Source: Chthoniobacteraceae bacterium (GTDB lineage Bacteria; Verrucomicrobiota; Verrucomicrobiia; Chthoniobacterales; Chthoniobacteraceae). Taken from it: a stretch of 64,000 nt of DNA. The notes under the pieces were generated by a model, which had not been told where the DNA came from, did no database searches, and saw only the letters and a program-made list of their open reading frames with translations. The DNA lies in the NCBI GenBank assembly GCA_028293625.1, contig JAQGOL010000025.1:124001-188000 (forward strand), written 5' to 3'. Position 1 is the stretch's first letter. Every line of letters starts with the position of its first letter. Shown piece by piece: positions 47,970 to 56,476 of the stretch. Position numbers and translations under genes: made by a program.

Positions 47970-48208
47970 TAATCATAATCTTCCTGCGTCCAAGGGATTA
48001 CGATTAAGAGTAAGAAGGGGATAAGAAATGGGTTCCCGATGTCCTGGGACGCCATACACCGAATCGACGGCACACCCCCTCGCCGGGTCAGCTCGAAGTG
48101 ACCGGCGTTGAGAGGGGTGCGGAATACCCTTAAAACCGCTCCCGGCTGAGAGCTAAAGTAATACCGGCTACTACCGCAATCCCACGAGACGATCTTTTTA
48201 GGAAGGAG
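47970..48208 (+). promoter_or_regulatory. Structured leader upstream of the small Cys protein and TonB-receptor operon
   Basis: This gap of about 350 bases has no gene but has strong secondary structure. CACACCCCCTC...GAGAGGGGTG (48071-48119) encloses an inner stem, CGCCGGGTCA/TGACCGGCG, making a hairpin of ~18 pairs with an 8-base loop. Next comes GGGT...ACCC (48116-48129), then a CCCGGCT/ACCGGCT-containing segment. GGAAGGAG (48201-48208), 8 bases before the GTG at 48217, is an excellent ribosome binding site. The layout suits a riboswitch, an attenuator or a small RNA. I cannot match it to a named class. Confidence 0.45.
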
Positions 48209-48216
48209 CTTGCGCT

Positions 48217-48633
48217 GTGATCGTCCACCTTGCAGCATTGCGTGAACTCTCCACCCCCGTGCTTTCCCGCCTCGCCAGGCTTATCGTCTTTTTCGCCGCC
48301 GTGCAGATTCTCGGCGGGCACTGGCTTGCGCTGCAATCAGTCGCTTGGGTAGGAATGCTGGCTACTTATTCGCGAGGGGAAAACCTGGTTGCGGCAATCG
48401 AAAAGACGTTTGATGGCGAACATCCATGCGGCTTGTGCAAGGTGGTAAAAAAGGGTCTCAAAGAAGAGCATAAACAGCAGGAATCAGAAGTGATTGTGAA
48501 GCTGGAGGCAGTTCTGGGGATGACAATGCACGTGCCAGCGCCTTGCCAGATGGAATGGAAGTATAGGACCGGCGTCTCCTGCATGGCCAGGCGAAGTCTC
48601 GCCCCGCCGACGCCCCCTCCTCAGGCAGCTTAA
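48217..48633 (+). CDS. Small membrane-anchored protein with HPCxxC motif, upstream of a TonB receptor
   Basis: 138 aa. The GTG start is set by a GGAAGGAG ribosome binding site 8 bases upstream. One N-terminal hydrophobic helix (LARLIVFFAAVQILGGHWLA) is followed by ALQSVAWVGML, then KTFDGEHPCGLCKVVKKGLK with a CxxC pair, a Lys/Glu-rich helix and a proline-rich end (APPTPPPQA). Similar small proteins (a helix then GEHPCxxC) precede TonB-dependent receptors in other Verrucomicrobia as far as I recall, but there is no established function. The CxxC may bind a metal or be redox-active. Likely co-transcribed with the receptor gene 275 bases downstream. Confidence 0.65.
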   Translation: MIVHLAALRELSTPVLSRLARLIVFFAAVQILGGHWLALQSVAWVGMLATYSRGENLVAAIEKTFDGEHPCGLCKVVKKGLKEEHKQQESEVIVKLEAVLGMTMHVPAPCQMEWKYRTGVSCMARRSLAPPTPPPQAA

Positions 48634-48907
48634 GGTTCCCGGACTCCGGTACATCGCCGGATTGCGGAGCGTTTATTCGCGGTGCGATAACGCTTTTTAC
48701 ATTCACGCAGCGGGCATTAAGCCACGCCGCGTGATCCCGCGCAGGGAACATCAAAACGGTATCGGTGAAGTGCGTTCACGCCGCCTCGCCAGACGGAGCG
48801 GAAACCGCCTTGTAAGCGGCCGCCAACGCGCAGTCCCACCGGGGCATACCGCGTCCACCTCGCTTGCCTTCCTTTCTCTCATTCTTCCACCCACCCACAT
48901 TTTTTCC

Positions 48908-51076
48908 ATGACCAGACATTTCATCGCGGCGTTTACGCTCGCAGCCACTTCCTTCGCTCAAACCGACACGCTGACTACATTGCCTACCGTCGACGTGACT
49001 GCAACCGGCGAGGACCAATCGCTTACCGTGCCGAGCCTTGAGCAAGCGCGCGCCGAATTAAGTACCCAGCCCGGCGGCACTGCCATCATCGATGCCGAAC
49101 AATACAAACGCGGCCGCGCAACGACACTCAAAGACGCGCTCGATTTTGCACCGGGTGTGTTTGTACAGCCACGCTTTGGAGCGGAAGAATCGCGCATTTC
49201 AATTCGCGGTTCCGGCATCCAGCGCACCTTTCACGGACGCGGCTTGAAACTGCTGCAGGATGGCGTGCCGCTGAACCTCGCGGATGGAAGCTTCGACTTC
49301 CAGGCCGTCGAGCCGCTTACCACGCGCTACATTGAAGTATATCGCGGCGCGAACGCGCTCGAGTTCGGCGCCACTACCCTGGGCGGTGCAATCAACTTCG
49401 TTTCACTTACGGGCCGCGAAGCTTCCCTCCTCGACGCGCGTTTTGAATATGGCAGCTTCGAGACCTTTCGTGCCCAGCTCAGCAGCGGCGCGGTGCTCGG
49501 GCCGTTTGATTATTATGTGAGCCTCTCGCATTTCTCGACAGACGGTTTCCGCGACCACTCGCAACAAAACAACCAGCGCCTCTTCGCCAACTTCGGCTAC
49601 CGGATCACTCCTGAGCTGGAGACGCGCTTTTTCATTACTTACACGCAGACCGATTCCGAGCTGCCGGGCGAGTTGACAAAAGAGCAGTTGGAAGACAATC
49701 CGCGGCAGGCATCGCGCGTTCCACAATTTCTGCGGGGAATCCAGCCGGTGGCGCGGTTTGATTATGTAACAAGCAATTGGAAACGCGATTTCGAACTGTT
49801 GCGTATAGCGAACAGGACGACGTGGCAGAGCGGCGAACATCGCTTTTCAAGCGGCTTGTTCTGGACACATAAAAACCTCGATCACCCGATCTTGTTCGTC
49901 ATCGACCAGCTCAGCAACGACTTCGGAATTGACCTGCGTTACGAGAATTCAGCAGATCTTTTCGGGCATCGGAATCGGCTGACGCTCGGCTTCGCTCCAA
50001 CCCATGGCATTGTGGAAGACAACCGCTTTGAAAACCTGTTTGGCAACCGCGGCAACCGCATAGGCGATCAACACCAAACATCGACGAATCTCGATTTTTA
50101 TTTGCAGGAACACTTTTACCTCGTTCCTTCAGTCGCGCTCGTTGCGGGCGGACAAATCAGCTACGCAAAACGCAAGAGCAACGACGACTTCGCGGGCATC
50201 GATGGCATCGACAACAGCGATAGCCAGGACTACTGGGGTTACTCTCCGAAGCTCGGTTTACTCTGGGAGATGACACCGGAAGCACAAGCCTTTTTGAACG
50301 TGAGCCGCAGCTTTGAGCCACCCTCTTTTGGTGAACTCGCCAACGCGGGAAATAACGGCACAGGCCTTGTTCACCTCACTGAGCAGACCGCGACGACCGC
50401 GGAGATCGGCACACGCGGCCGATACAGGCGCTTTGCATGGGATCTTGCTTATTACCATGCGTGGATCGACGACGAACTTCTCGAATCCCAGGTTCAGCCC
50501 GGCTTGACACAAACGACGAACGCCGGACGCACAATCCACCAAGGCATTGAGGCGGCGCTCGATGTGGACCTGTTCACTGATCTATTCACACGCGGCGATG
50601 GCGAAACGCTTGCCGCCGCATCAGGCGACGGAAAAAAGTCCGTGTTGCCCATGGCGAGGGAGCAAAAAAAGGATCGGCTCGTGCTTCGGCAGGTTTATCT
50701 CTGGAACGATTTTCACTTCGATGGTGATGCCGAGTTTGGGGACAATCAACTTCCCGGGATCCCCGAGCACTATTACCGCGCGGAATTACTCTACGAACAT
50801 CCATGCGGTTTCTATGCGGGACCCAATGTCGAATGGGTGCCGTCCAAATACAATGTGGACTCCGCCGAGACAGAGTTTGCCGATCCGTATGCGCTGCTTG
50901 GATTCAAGATTGGTTACCGGAGCGAACGCGGCTTCTCCGTCTTCTTTGAAGCAAAGAATCTAACCGACAAAACCTACGCCTCCACAACGAGCGTTGTGGG
51001 GACCTTCAATGGGCAGGCACTCTTTTTCCCCGGCGACGGCCGTGGGTTTTACGGGGGGTTGGAATGGAAATGGTAA
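48908..51076 (+). CDS. TonB-dependent outer-membrane receptor
   Basis: 722 aa from the ATG at 48908, which starts a short signal peptide (HFIAAFTLAATSFAQ); the ORF track adds 82 non-protein-like codons. The plug domain (~30-150) shows DALDFAPGVFVQPRFGAEES, RISIRGSGIQRTF, and VYRGANALEFGATTLGGAIN. The remainder is a 22-strand-type barrel ending FFPGDGRGFYGGLEWKW, with the C-terminal aromatic residue needed for outer-membrane assembly. It imports a scarce ligand using TonB energy; the substrate is unknown. Neighbours with CxxC and CxCC motifs suggest a metal or metallophore, and a non-heme iron or copper complex is as likely as any. The end overlaps the next gene. Confidence 0.92.
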   Translation: MTRHFIAAFTLAATSFAQTDTLTTLPTVDVTATGEDQSLTVPSLEQARAELSTQPGGTAIIDAEQYKRGRATTLKDALDFAPGVFVQPRFGAEESRISIRGSGIQRTFHGRGLKLLQDGVPLNLADGSFDFQAVEPLTTRYIEVYRGANALEFGATTLGGAINFVSLTGREASLLDARFEYGSFETFRAQLSSGAVLGPFDYYVSLSHFSTDGFRDHSQQNNQRLFANFGYRITPELETRFFITYTQTDSELPGELTKEQLEDNPRQASRVPQFLRGIQPVARFDYVTSNWKRDFELLRIANRTTWQSGEHRFSSGLFWTHKNLDHPILFVIDQLSNDFGIDLRYENSADLFGHRNRLTLGFAPTHGIVEDNRFENLFGNRGNRIGDQHQTSTNLDFYLQEHFYLVPSVALVAGGQISYAKRKSNDDFAGIDGIDNSDSQDYWGYSPKLGLLWEMTPEAQAFLNVSRSFEPPSFGELANAGNNGTGLVHLTEQTATTAEIGTRGRYRRFAWDLAYYHAWIDDELLESQVQPGLTQTTNAGRTIHQGIEAALDVDLFTDLFTRGDGETLAAASGDGKKSVLPMAREQKKDRLVLRQVYLWNDFHFDGDAEFGDNQLPGIPEHYYRAELLYEHPCGFYAGPNVEWVPSKYNVDSAETEFADPYALLGFKIGYRSERGFSVFFEAKNLTDKTYASTTSVVGTFNGQALFFPGDGRGFYGGLEWKW

Positions 51077-52296
51077 ACAGAACGATCGGCATTACTTCAT
51101 CTTTTCAAATGAACCGCTTAATTCAAATCTCCGCCGCCATCTGCATTGGCGTAATCCGGGCAGAGTGCGCCGAAAACAAACCTGTCGCAGCCCCGGCGCA
51201 TGCCGTGGCCAGCGGCGTGCGCTCACTTGATGTCTATGCCGAAGGCACGCGAGTGCATTTGCTAACGGGTGAATCAATGGAAGGCAGCGAGCGGCCCGCG
51301 CTGTTGCACCGGCATTCGGAGGATAGCGGCGCCACATGGTCGCAGCCTGTCCGCATCGATGAAACCCTGCCCGCGGCATTCTCGCTCCATCGTGGAATGG
51401 ATGCGCAACTCGCAGCCGCGGGCGATCATCTTGTCGCTGCCTGGACGACTGCCGGCACTGATCAATGGGGCTCGGGAGCAATGACCACCGCACTTTCAGA
51501 GGACGGCGGCAGGCGATGGCATGCCGGGCCCAACCCCGCCGACGATGGCTCAACCACCGGGCACGGTTTCATCGATATGGCTGCCGACAACTCCGGGCAC
51601 TTTCATCTTACCTGGCTGGATAGCCGCGACGGCAAACAAGGGTTGCGATACGCCCGCAGCGATAGCGCAGGCAAAAGCTGGTCGCCAAATACAACACTCA
51701 AAGCGGCAACCTGTGAATGTTGTCCAAACAGAATCGTCGCTGGCGTGGATGGCGAACTAGCCATTCTCTTCCGCGACGGCAACCCGCGCGACATGCAGCT
51801 TGTTCGTTCACCTGACAGCGGCAGGCACTGGCTTCCACCGGCCGCCACCGGCGCATTTGATTGGCAATTTAATGGGTGCCCGCACGTCGGCGGCGGTCTG
51901 GCGATCACGGGCGAAGGGACAAGCTCGATTTTACACACACTCAGCTGGACAGGAAAAGTTGAGCGTGTGGGCGTCTATCATATCGCGATCCCAAACGGCG
52001 GCCAGCCGGGCTCCGAGCCAAAGCAGCTCGGCGACAGCACAGCCTCACATCCCGATCTGGCCGCTGCCGGTCAAGGCCGCATCGCTGCCGTGTGGGATAG
52101 CCGCGAGACTTCCGGCATTTGGGGAAGCACTTCCACTGATGCCGGCCGGAATTGGAGCGAGCCAAAAAGACTCTCCTCAATTGACACGCCAGCTACCCAT
52201 CCGCGAGTTATTTCTACCGGCAAAGGCTTTCGAGTATTCTGGACGGAAGAAACGGCTGAAGGCGCTATGGTCTGGGCAACAGCCGTTTTGCCATGA
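51064..52296 (+). CDS. Secreted BNR/sialidase-fold propeller with CxCC motif
   Basis: 410 aa from the ATG at 51064, which overlaps the receptor gene and has a GGGGGG-containing ribosome binding site about 5 bases upstream. An internal ATG at 51109 would give a neater signal peptide (NRLIQISAAICIGVIRAECA). The propeller shows Asp-box turns (SEDSGATWSQPV, SEDGGRRWHAGP, SDSAGKSWSPN, SPDSGRHWLPP, STDAGRNWSEP). The sialidase catalytic arginine triad and FRIP motif are not evident, so glycosidase activity is unlikely. In the middle, KAATCECCPNRIV gives a CxCC cluster suited to metal binding. Translational coupling to the receptor suggests a periplasmic or surface partner in ligand capture. Confidence 0.75.
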   Translation: MEMVNRTIGITSSFQMNRLIQISAAICIGVIRAECAENKPVAAPAHAVASGVRSLDVYAEGTRVHLLTGESMEGSERPALLHRHSEDSGATWSQPVRIDETLPAAFSLHRGMDAQLAAAGDHLVAAWTTAGTDQWGSGAMTTALSEDGGRRWHAGPNPADDGSTTGHGFIDMAADNSGHFHLTWLDSRDGKQGLRYARSDSAGKSWSPNTTLKAATCECCPNRIVAGVDGELAILFRDGNPRDMQLVRSPDSGRHWLPPAATGAFDWQFNGCPHVGGGLAITGEGTSSILHTLSWTGKVERVGVYHIAIPNGGQPGSEPKQLGDSTASHPDLAAAGQGRIAAVWDSRETSGIWGSTSTDAGRNWSEPKRLSSIDTPATHPRVISTGKGFRVFWTEETAEGAMVWATAVLP

Positions 52297-52331
52297 GTTA
52301 ATACTCCATATCGCCTGCTCGCGGATTGAGC

Positions 52332-52931
52332 TCATCGTCCCATCTTCGCCACAGATTTCCAGACCGGGCCGAGCGGCTCATAGGGCGGAAAAGTGTGGCC
52401 ATTTTCCAATGCAGGAAGAGGTTCATCTGTAAGTCGGAAAATTCGGCAGGATCGGATTTCCTTTGCTGTCTTTCTGATACGCCACCCCTTCTTCCTCCAA
52501 CATCAGACAGAAAAAGACCTTGCCGCCCGGACGTTCACCAATGAGCACCTCCATATCGCATGGCTGCCCTGCCCGGACCCGGACTTTATCGCCGCGGGCA
52601 AAAGTTGAAATGAACTTACAACGGTAGTTGCCGCAGTGATTGCACTCATCGCGGGAGCCGGCATCTGAACTTCCGCTGCCTGCACGGGGTCAACCGGCGA
52701 TTGCTGTAGTTCAGGAGGCAATTCAGCGGCGACGTCCGTCGAGAGGAATGAACCGTCACCCGCTTGGAAGTCCGGCGCGTGAGTGATTTGTTTGAATAAA
52801 ATCGCGCTCCCGCCAAGCAGCACCAGAACAAGATGCAGCAGCGCGGAGAAAGTAAAAAAACGGGCGCGTGCCAGGTAGACAGAGAGACGCTCGGGAAAGG
52901 AGCGGCCTATGGAAGTGGAGTTCATACTCAA
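52332..52931 (-). pseudogene. TonB-like/membrane-anchored protein gene with two frameshifts
   Basis: The first ~105 codons from 52931 read as a basic N-terminus, one membrane helix (ALLHLVLVLLGGSAILFKQI), then a Pro/Ala/Gln-rich spacer (ELPPELQQSPVDPVQAAEV), like the periplasm-spanning part of TonB-type proteins. After a frame change near 52605 the sequence continues as FARGDKVRVRAGQPCDMEVL, with VFFCLMLEEEGVAYQKDSKG and NPILPNFPTY. After a second change near 52427 it continues as DEPLPALENGHTFPPYEPLG to a stop at 52332. All three segments look protein-like and follow on without a gap, so one gene has been broken by two small indels. The alternative is sequencing error. Confidence 0.6.
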
Positions 52932-53135
52932 GCCACGGATGAACCGGGGTAGCTATTAGGAAAGACTATGGATTAATAGACCGATTTACAATTGCGCTTG
53001 AGTCTTCGCGAGACAGGCAAAGCTAATACAAGGCAACGTGCCAATCCATCAATCCAGCCGCGCTTCCAGCTCAGAGTAACAACGCAGTTGAATTACTACG
53101 CAACGGCACGGTCGTCGTCACCCGCGCCTGATTGG

Positions 53136-54302
53136 TCACCGTGCGTTCAACAGATTCTCCAATGCCAGGACGCAGTAAGTCGTTACCAGAACCGCATCCT
53201 TCTCCATCCACCGGGCATTGTCGTTGACCCAAAATCCATCGGGTGTCTGGAGCGATAGAATACGCGTGGCAAGCTGCGGCGCCCACGCGACCTTCTGTCC
53301 GCCGGCGACACTCAACTCGGTTACCTTGGCCGCGGCCAGGCCTTTGCTCATCAGCTGATAATAGAAGTAGAGTCCGGCGCCTTTCATTCCGGGATTTTCT
53401 TCCAACGTATAGTTTTTTGTGAGCCATTCCAGGGCGGCAACGATCCGCGGATCATCCTGCTTCAGGTCAGCGTAGATAAAACTCAGCAGGCCTGCGTAAC
53501 TCATTGTGCCGTAACTGCGAAGCGCCTTTTTTCCGCCATCAAGCTCTTGCTCTCCGGCATTGCTGTAGCCCGGGTAGTAGATGAACCCGCCCTTGTTTGC
53601 CTCGTCGCTGCTCGCCCACGCTTCTTTGTTGGAAGCCGGCAGGTTTTGACACCGGGCAACGAACTCAATGGCAGCCTGCCAGTTGAGCTCCTTGCCGCCG
53701 GCAGCCTCGACATTGGGCCGCGCGTCCTTGTAAGCGCGCAACGCTTCCAGCGACATGAGTGTGTTATCCAAATCGGGATGCTGGCGCTTTGGACTGGTAC
53801 CCGTGGGACCGTATCCAAAACCGCCGTCGAGCGACTCGCTCGCCATGCCTTTGGCTTGCTGCTCAACAACAAATTGCCGGGCCTTTGTCAGCAACGGTTC
53901 ATCGGAAGGTTCGCCTGTATTGAGCAGAGCAAGAAGGGAAAGTGAAGTATTGTAGTTAGTAAGGCTTTTCTCGTAAATGCCGCCATCCGGCTGCGCTTTG
54001 CTTCGTAAAAAGTTGTAACCCTTCGCCATCACCAGTGGCGCTGTTTTCCCGCGATATTTGCCCGTTGGATCGCGATGAAACGCGACTAATGAAAGGGCGC
54101 TCAACCCCGGGTGATCGGTCGCCGCGGCACTATTGCCGGGCGTTGCAAACGAACCATCCGCTCGCTGTTGCTTTTCAAGCCACGAAAGCCCCTTGTCGAT
54201 GGCGGCCTGGATTTGCTCTCGCGGAACGGCGGTCGGTTTTGGAGCCTGAGCCATGGCCGACACGGCAACAAGTCCAAGGGATAAAAGAATGTGCTTAATC
54301 AT
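53136..54302 (-). CDS. Secreted prenyltransferase/squalene-oxidase-repeat (alpha/alpha toroid) protein
   Basis: 388 aa from the ATG at 54302, which opens a clean signal peptide (KHILLSLGLVAVSAMAQA); the ORF-track extension is not protein-like. The body has terpene-cyclase/prenyltransferase-type repeats: KGLSWLEKQQRADGSF, KGYNFLRSKAQPDGG, GGFGYGPTGTS, NTLMSLEALRAYKDA, and the final LSLQTPDGFWVNDNARWMEK. An alpha/alpha-barrel is predicted. The DxDD motif of true squalene cyclases is absent and the protein is exported, so it is not a terpenoid enzyme. Similar secreted toroids occur often in Planctomycetes and Verrucomicrobia; function unknown. It is upstream of, and probably once co-transcribed with, the broken TonB-like gene. 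Confidence 0.82.
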   Translation of the reverse strand: MIKHILLSLGLVAVSAMAQAPKPTAVPREQIQAAIDKGLSWLEKQQRADGSFATPGNSAAATDHPGLSALSLVAFHRDPTGKYRGKTAPLVMAKGYNFLRSKAQPDGGIYEKSLTNYNTSLSLLALLNTGEPSDEPLLTKARQFVVEQQAKGMASESLDGGFGYGPTGTSPKRQHPDLDNTLMSLEALRAYKDARPNVEAAGGKELNWQAAIEFVARCQNLPASNKEAWASSDEANKGGFIYYPGYSNAGEQELDGGKKALRSYGTMSYAGLLSFIYADLKQDDPRIVAALEWLTKNYTLEENPGMKGAGLYFYYQLMSKGLAAAKVTELSVAGGQKVAWAPQLATRILSLQTPDGFWVNDNARWMEKDAVLVTTYCVLALENLLNAR

Positions 54303-54704
54303 ACTATAGAAATTCCGGCGCACCTGAGGTGAAGGAGGAGTCAGGCTTGCACGGCCACACTTAGCAATGTCCATGCCCTGGCCGGCACGAGCGCCCTGGA
54401 ATGCAGTGCCAGAAAGGAGACGGATAGGATCGCCACTTTCGCGGCCCGCGCATTTGTGGCGGTGATTGGGATAGAAACGATTCATTACATCGCTGCAATG
54501 AATAAAATATATCCAGGTGAACCCGCGGCTATCCGACTCGGCATGGTTGCAGCATCAAAACATCGGCTCATTTCCAAAGCTTCATCAAGAGGAAGAATTC
54601 GCGGAAGGAATGTAGATATGGTTCCCAAGGTTTTCATCTTCAGCAGGTTTCATTTAACCACGCCTTGGCGCTTGCGGGCGGCTGCGTGTCTCCACCCCTG
54701 ACTT
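54303..54704 (+). other. Intergenic region between divergent genes
   Basis: About 400 bases between the toroid gene (minus) and the phosphatase gene (plus). It should hold both promoters. I see no gene with recognisable content, no clear palindromic operator and no terminator. Confidence 0.5.
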
Positions 54705-56447
54705 ATGAAAATCCGAAAACTCCTCGTTTCCTGCACGGTCATTTTGACGTGTGCCACCCGGTTGTTTGCCGAACAACCAAAACTCGTGGTTGCAATATTA
54801 GTTGATCAGCTACGATACGATTATCTAGAGCGTTTTCACGACCAATTTACAGACGGAGGCTTCCGTTTACTTACAGACGAAGGGGTGTTCATGACGTTCG
54901 CGCGCTACAACTATTGCCCCACCATCACGGCACCAGGCCATGCAAGCGCTTTTAGCGGCTCACCGCCGGCAATGCATGGAATTATTGCAAATGAGTGGTT
55001 CGACAAGCGGACACGCAAATCGATGTATTGCTGCGGCGACTCGACGGTAACCGGAGTCGGCACCAATACCGCCGCAGGCAAGATGTCGCCGCGCAATTTT
55101 ATCGGCGCGAACTTCGCGGATCAATTGCGGCTGCATTACGGCTCCAAAGTGGTTGGAATTTCGATAAAGGACCGGGGCGCCATCCTGCCGGCGGGCAAAA
55201 AACCGGCCGGCGCGTATTGGTTTGAACCGGCAAGCGGCAATTTTGTTACAAGCAACTACTACCGGGCGGAGTTGCCTGAATGGGTTCAGGCCTTTAACGA
55301 TCGCAAACTCCCGGCGGGATATCTGGATCAGAAATGGGACCGGTTGCTTGAAGAAAAACGGTATGAGCGCGAGGACACATTACCTGGCGAGGGAACGCTG
55401 GCAGGTGAAAAAACGCCCACATTTCCTCACCTTATCGTGCGGCCCAAGCCGGCGCCCGTGACAAAGCCTGCCGCCGAGGAAGACGTGCCGCCCGCCGCTG
55501 GTGCCGCACCCGCCGAAGTCAAGGCGGTTGCCCCCGCGCCTGCTCCTTTTAAGGAAACCTACGAGAACATTCTTCCCACTCCTTTTAGCAATCAGCTCCT
55601 GGCCGAATTCGCCCGTGCGGCCATTGAAGGCGAGCATCTCGGGGAAGGCGTTTCGCCGGATCTTTTAACGATCTCCTTTTCCGGAATTGACGCATGCGGC
55701 CACCGTTTTGGGCCTTATTCTCAGGAAGTTCAGGATATTACTTTGCGGCTGGATCGTCAGCTTGCCGAGCTCTTTGGTTATCTCGATAAAAAGTTCGGCC
55801 TGGCCAATGTCACCTTTGTTCTCACGGCGGATCACGGAGTCATGCCGACACCCGAGTTTGCGACACAACAAGGCTTCGACGGGCAGCGAGTGGATGAAGT
55901 TGCGCTCATAGGCGATCTTTTGCCTAAACTGAGCGAACGTTTTGGATCCGGCAGCGTGCTTCTTTCAAAACGCCTTTATGAAGGCAACTTGTACTTCAAT
56001 CACGATGCGTTGCGCGAGAAGAGCATCCCGCCAGGTGATGTAGCCGCGTTTATTCGCGAATGGGCTTTCTCCACCGGAAAATTCCAGGCGTGCTACAGCC
56101 GCGAGCAACTACTCGACGGTCGCGCGCCGGGTCCTATCGGCGAACGCGTTATCAACGGATACAATGCTGAACGCAGTGGCGATGTGGTATTGGTTTACAA
56201 GCCATTCACGATCTCATGGGGCGGCAAATCCGGCACCACGCACGGTTCCCCGTATTCTTACGATACGCACGTGCCGGTCCTTTTCCGAGGTGCCGCCTTC
56301 AAGCCGGGACACTATGCGGACGAATTTTACATCACCGACCTGGTTCCCACGCTCTGTGCCGCATTGCACATTGACCAGCCTCCCGGCTCCATCGGCAAAC
56401 CATTTACCAAAGCGCTGGCCGATCGGGAATCGCACATCGCCAGATAG
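54705..56447 (+). CDS. PafA-like alkaline phosphatase/phosphodiesterase superfamily protein
   Basis: 580 aa with a signal peptide (LLVSCTVILTCATRLFAEQ). Type I phosphodiesterase/PafA pattern: VAILVDQLRYDYL (Asp34, metal), NYCPTITAPGHAS (Thr75 aligns with the nucleophile of PafA and NPP), GIDACGHRFGP, TADHGVMPTPE and THGSPYSYDTHVPVLFRG, which together provide the Asp/His ligands of two zinc ions. Predicted reaction: release of phosphate from monoesters or diesters in the periplasm. A ~35-residue Pro/Ala/Glu-rich insertion (KPAPVTKPAAEEDVPPAAGA) between ~250 and 290 interrupts the domain and is probably a surface loop. The gene stands alone and converges on a pseudopilin gene. Confidence 0.88.
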   Translation: MKIRKLLVSCTVILTCATRLFAEQPKLVVAILVDQLRYDYLERFHDQFTDGGFRLLTDEGVFMTFARYNYCPTITAPGHASAFSGSPPAMHGIIANEWFDKRTRKSMYCCGDSTVTGVGTNTAAGKMSPRNFIGANFADQLRLHYGSKVVGISIKDRGAILPAGKKPAGAYWFEPASGNFVTSNYYRAELPEWVQAFNDRKLPAGYLDQKWDRLLEEKRYEREDTLPGEGTLAGEKTPTFPHLIVRPKPAPVTKPAAEEDVPPAAGAAPAEVKAVAPAPAPFKETYENILPTPFSNQLLAEFARAAIEGEHLGEGVSPDLLTISFSGIDACGHRFGPYSQEVQDITLRLDRQLAELFGYLDKKFGLANVTFVLTADHGVMPTPEFATQQGFDGQRVDEVALIGDLLPKLSERFGSGSVLLSKRLYEGNLYFNHDALREKSIPPGDVAAFIREWAFSTGKFQACYSREQLLDGRAPGPIGERVINGYNAERSGDVVLVYKPFTISWGGKSGTTHGSPYSYDTHVPVLFRGAAFKPGHYADEFYITDLVPTLCAALHIDQPPGSIGKPFTKALADRESHIAR

Positions 56448-56476
56448 GTCGCGAGACGGATTGCGTGACGCTCAAG

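Noticed and set aside
48110-48190. Cobalamin riboswitch in the TonB-receptor leader
   Set aside because: GGGGTGCGGAATACCC and GCTCCCGGCTGAG vaguely resemble the cobalamin core, but the CACTG and GGGAAG elements and the B12-box (ACCTGCC-type) are missing and spacing is wrong.
51064-52296. Active sialidase
   Set aside because: Asp-box turns are present, but the arginine triad and FRIP motif were not found.
53106-53144. Terminator for the toroid gene (GCACGGT/ACCGTGC)
   Set aside because: The arms are 25 bases apart, overlap the coding end and have no T-run; too weak to list.
53136-54302. Terpenoid cyclase or hopanoid enzyme
   Set aside because: The protein has an export signal and lacks the catalytic DxDD motif; only the alpha/alpha toroid repeats are shared.
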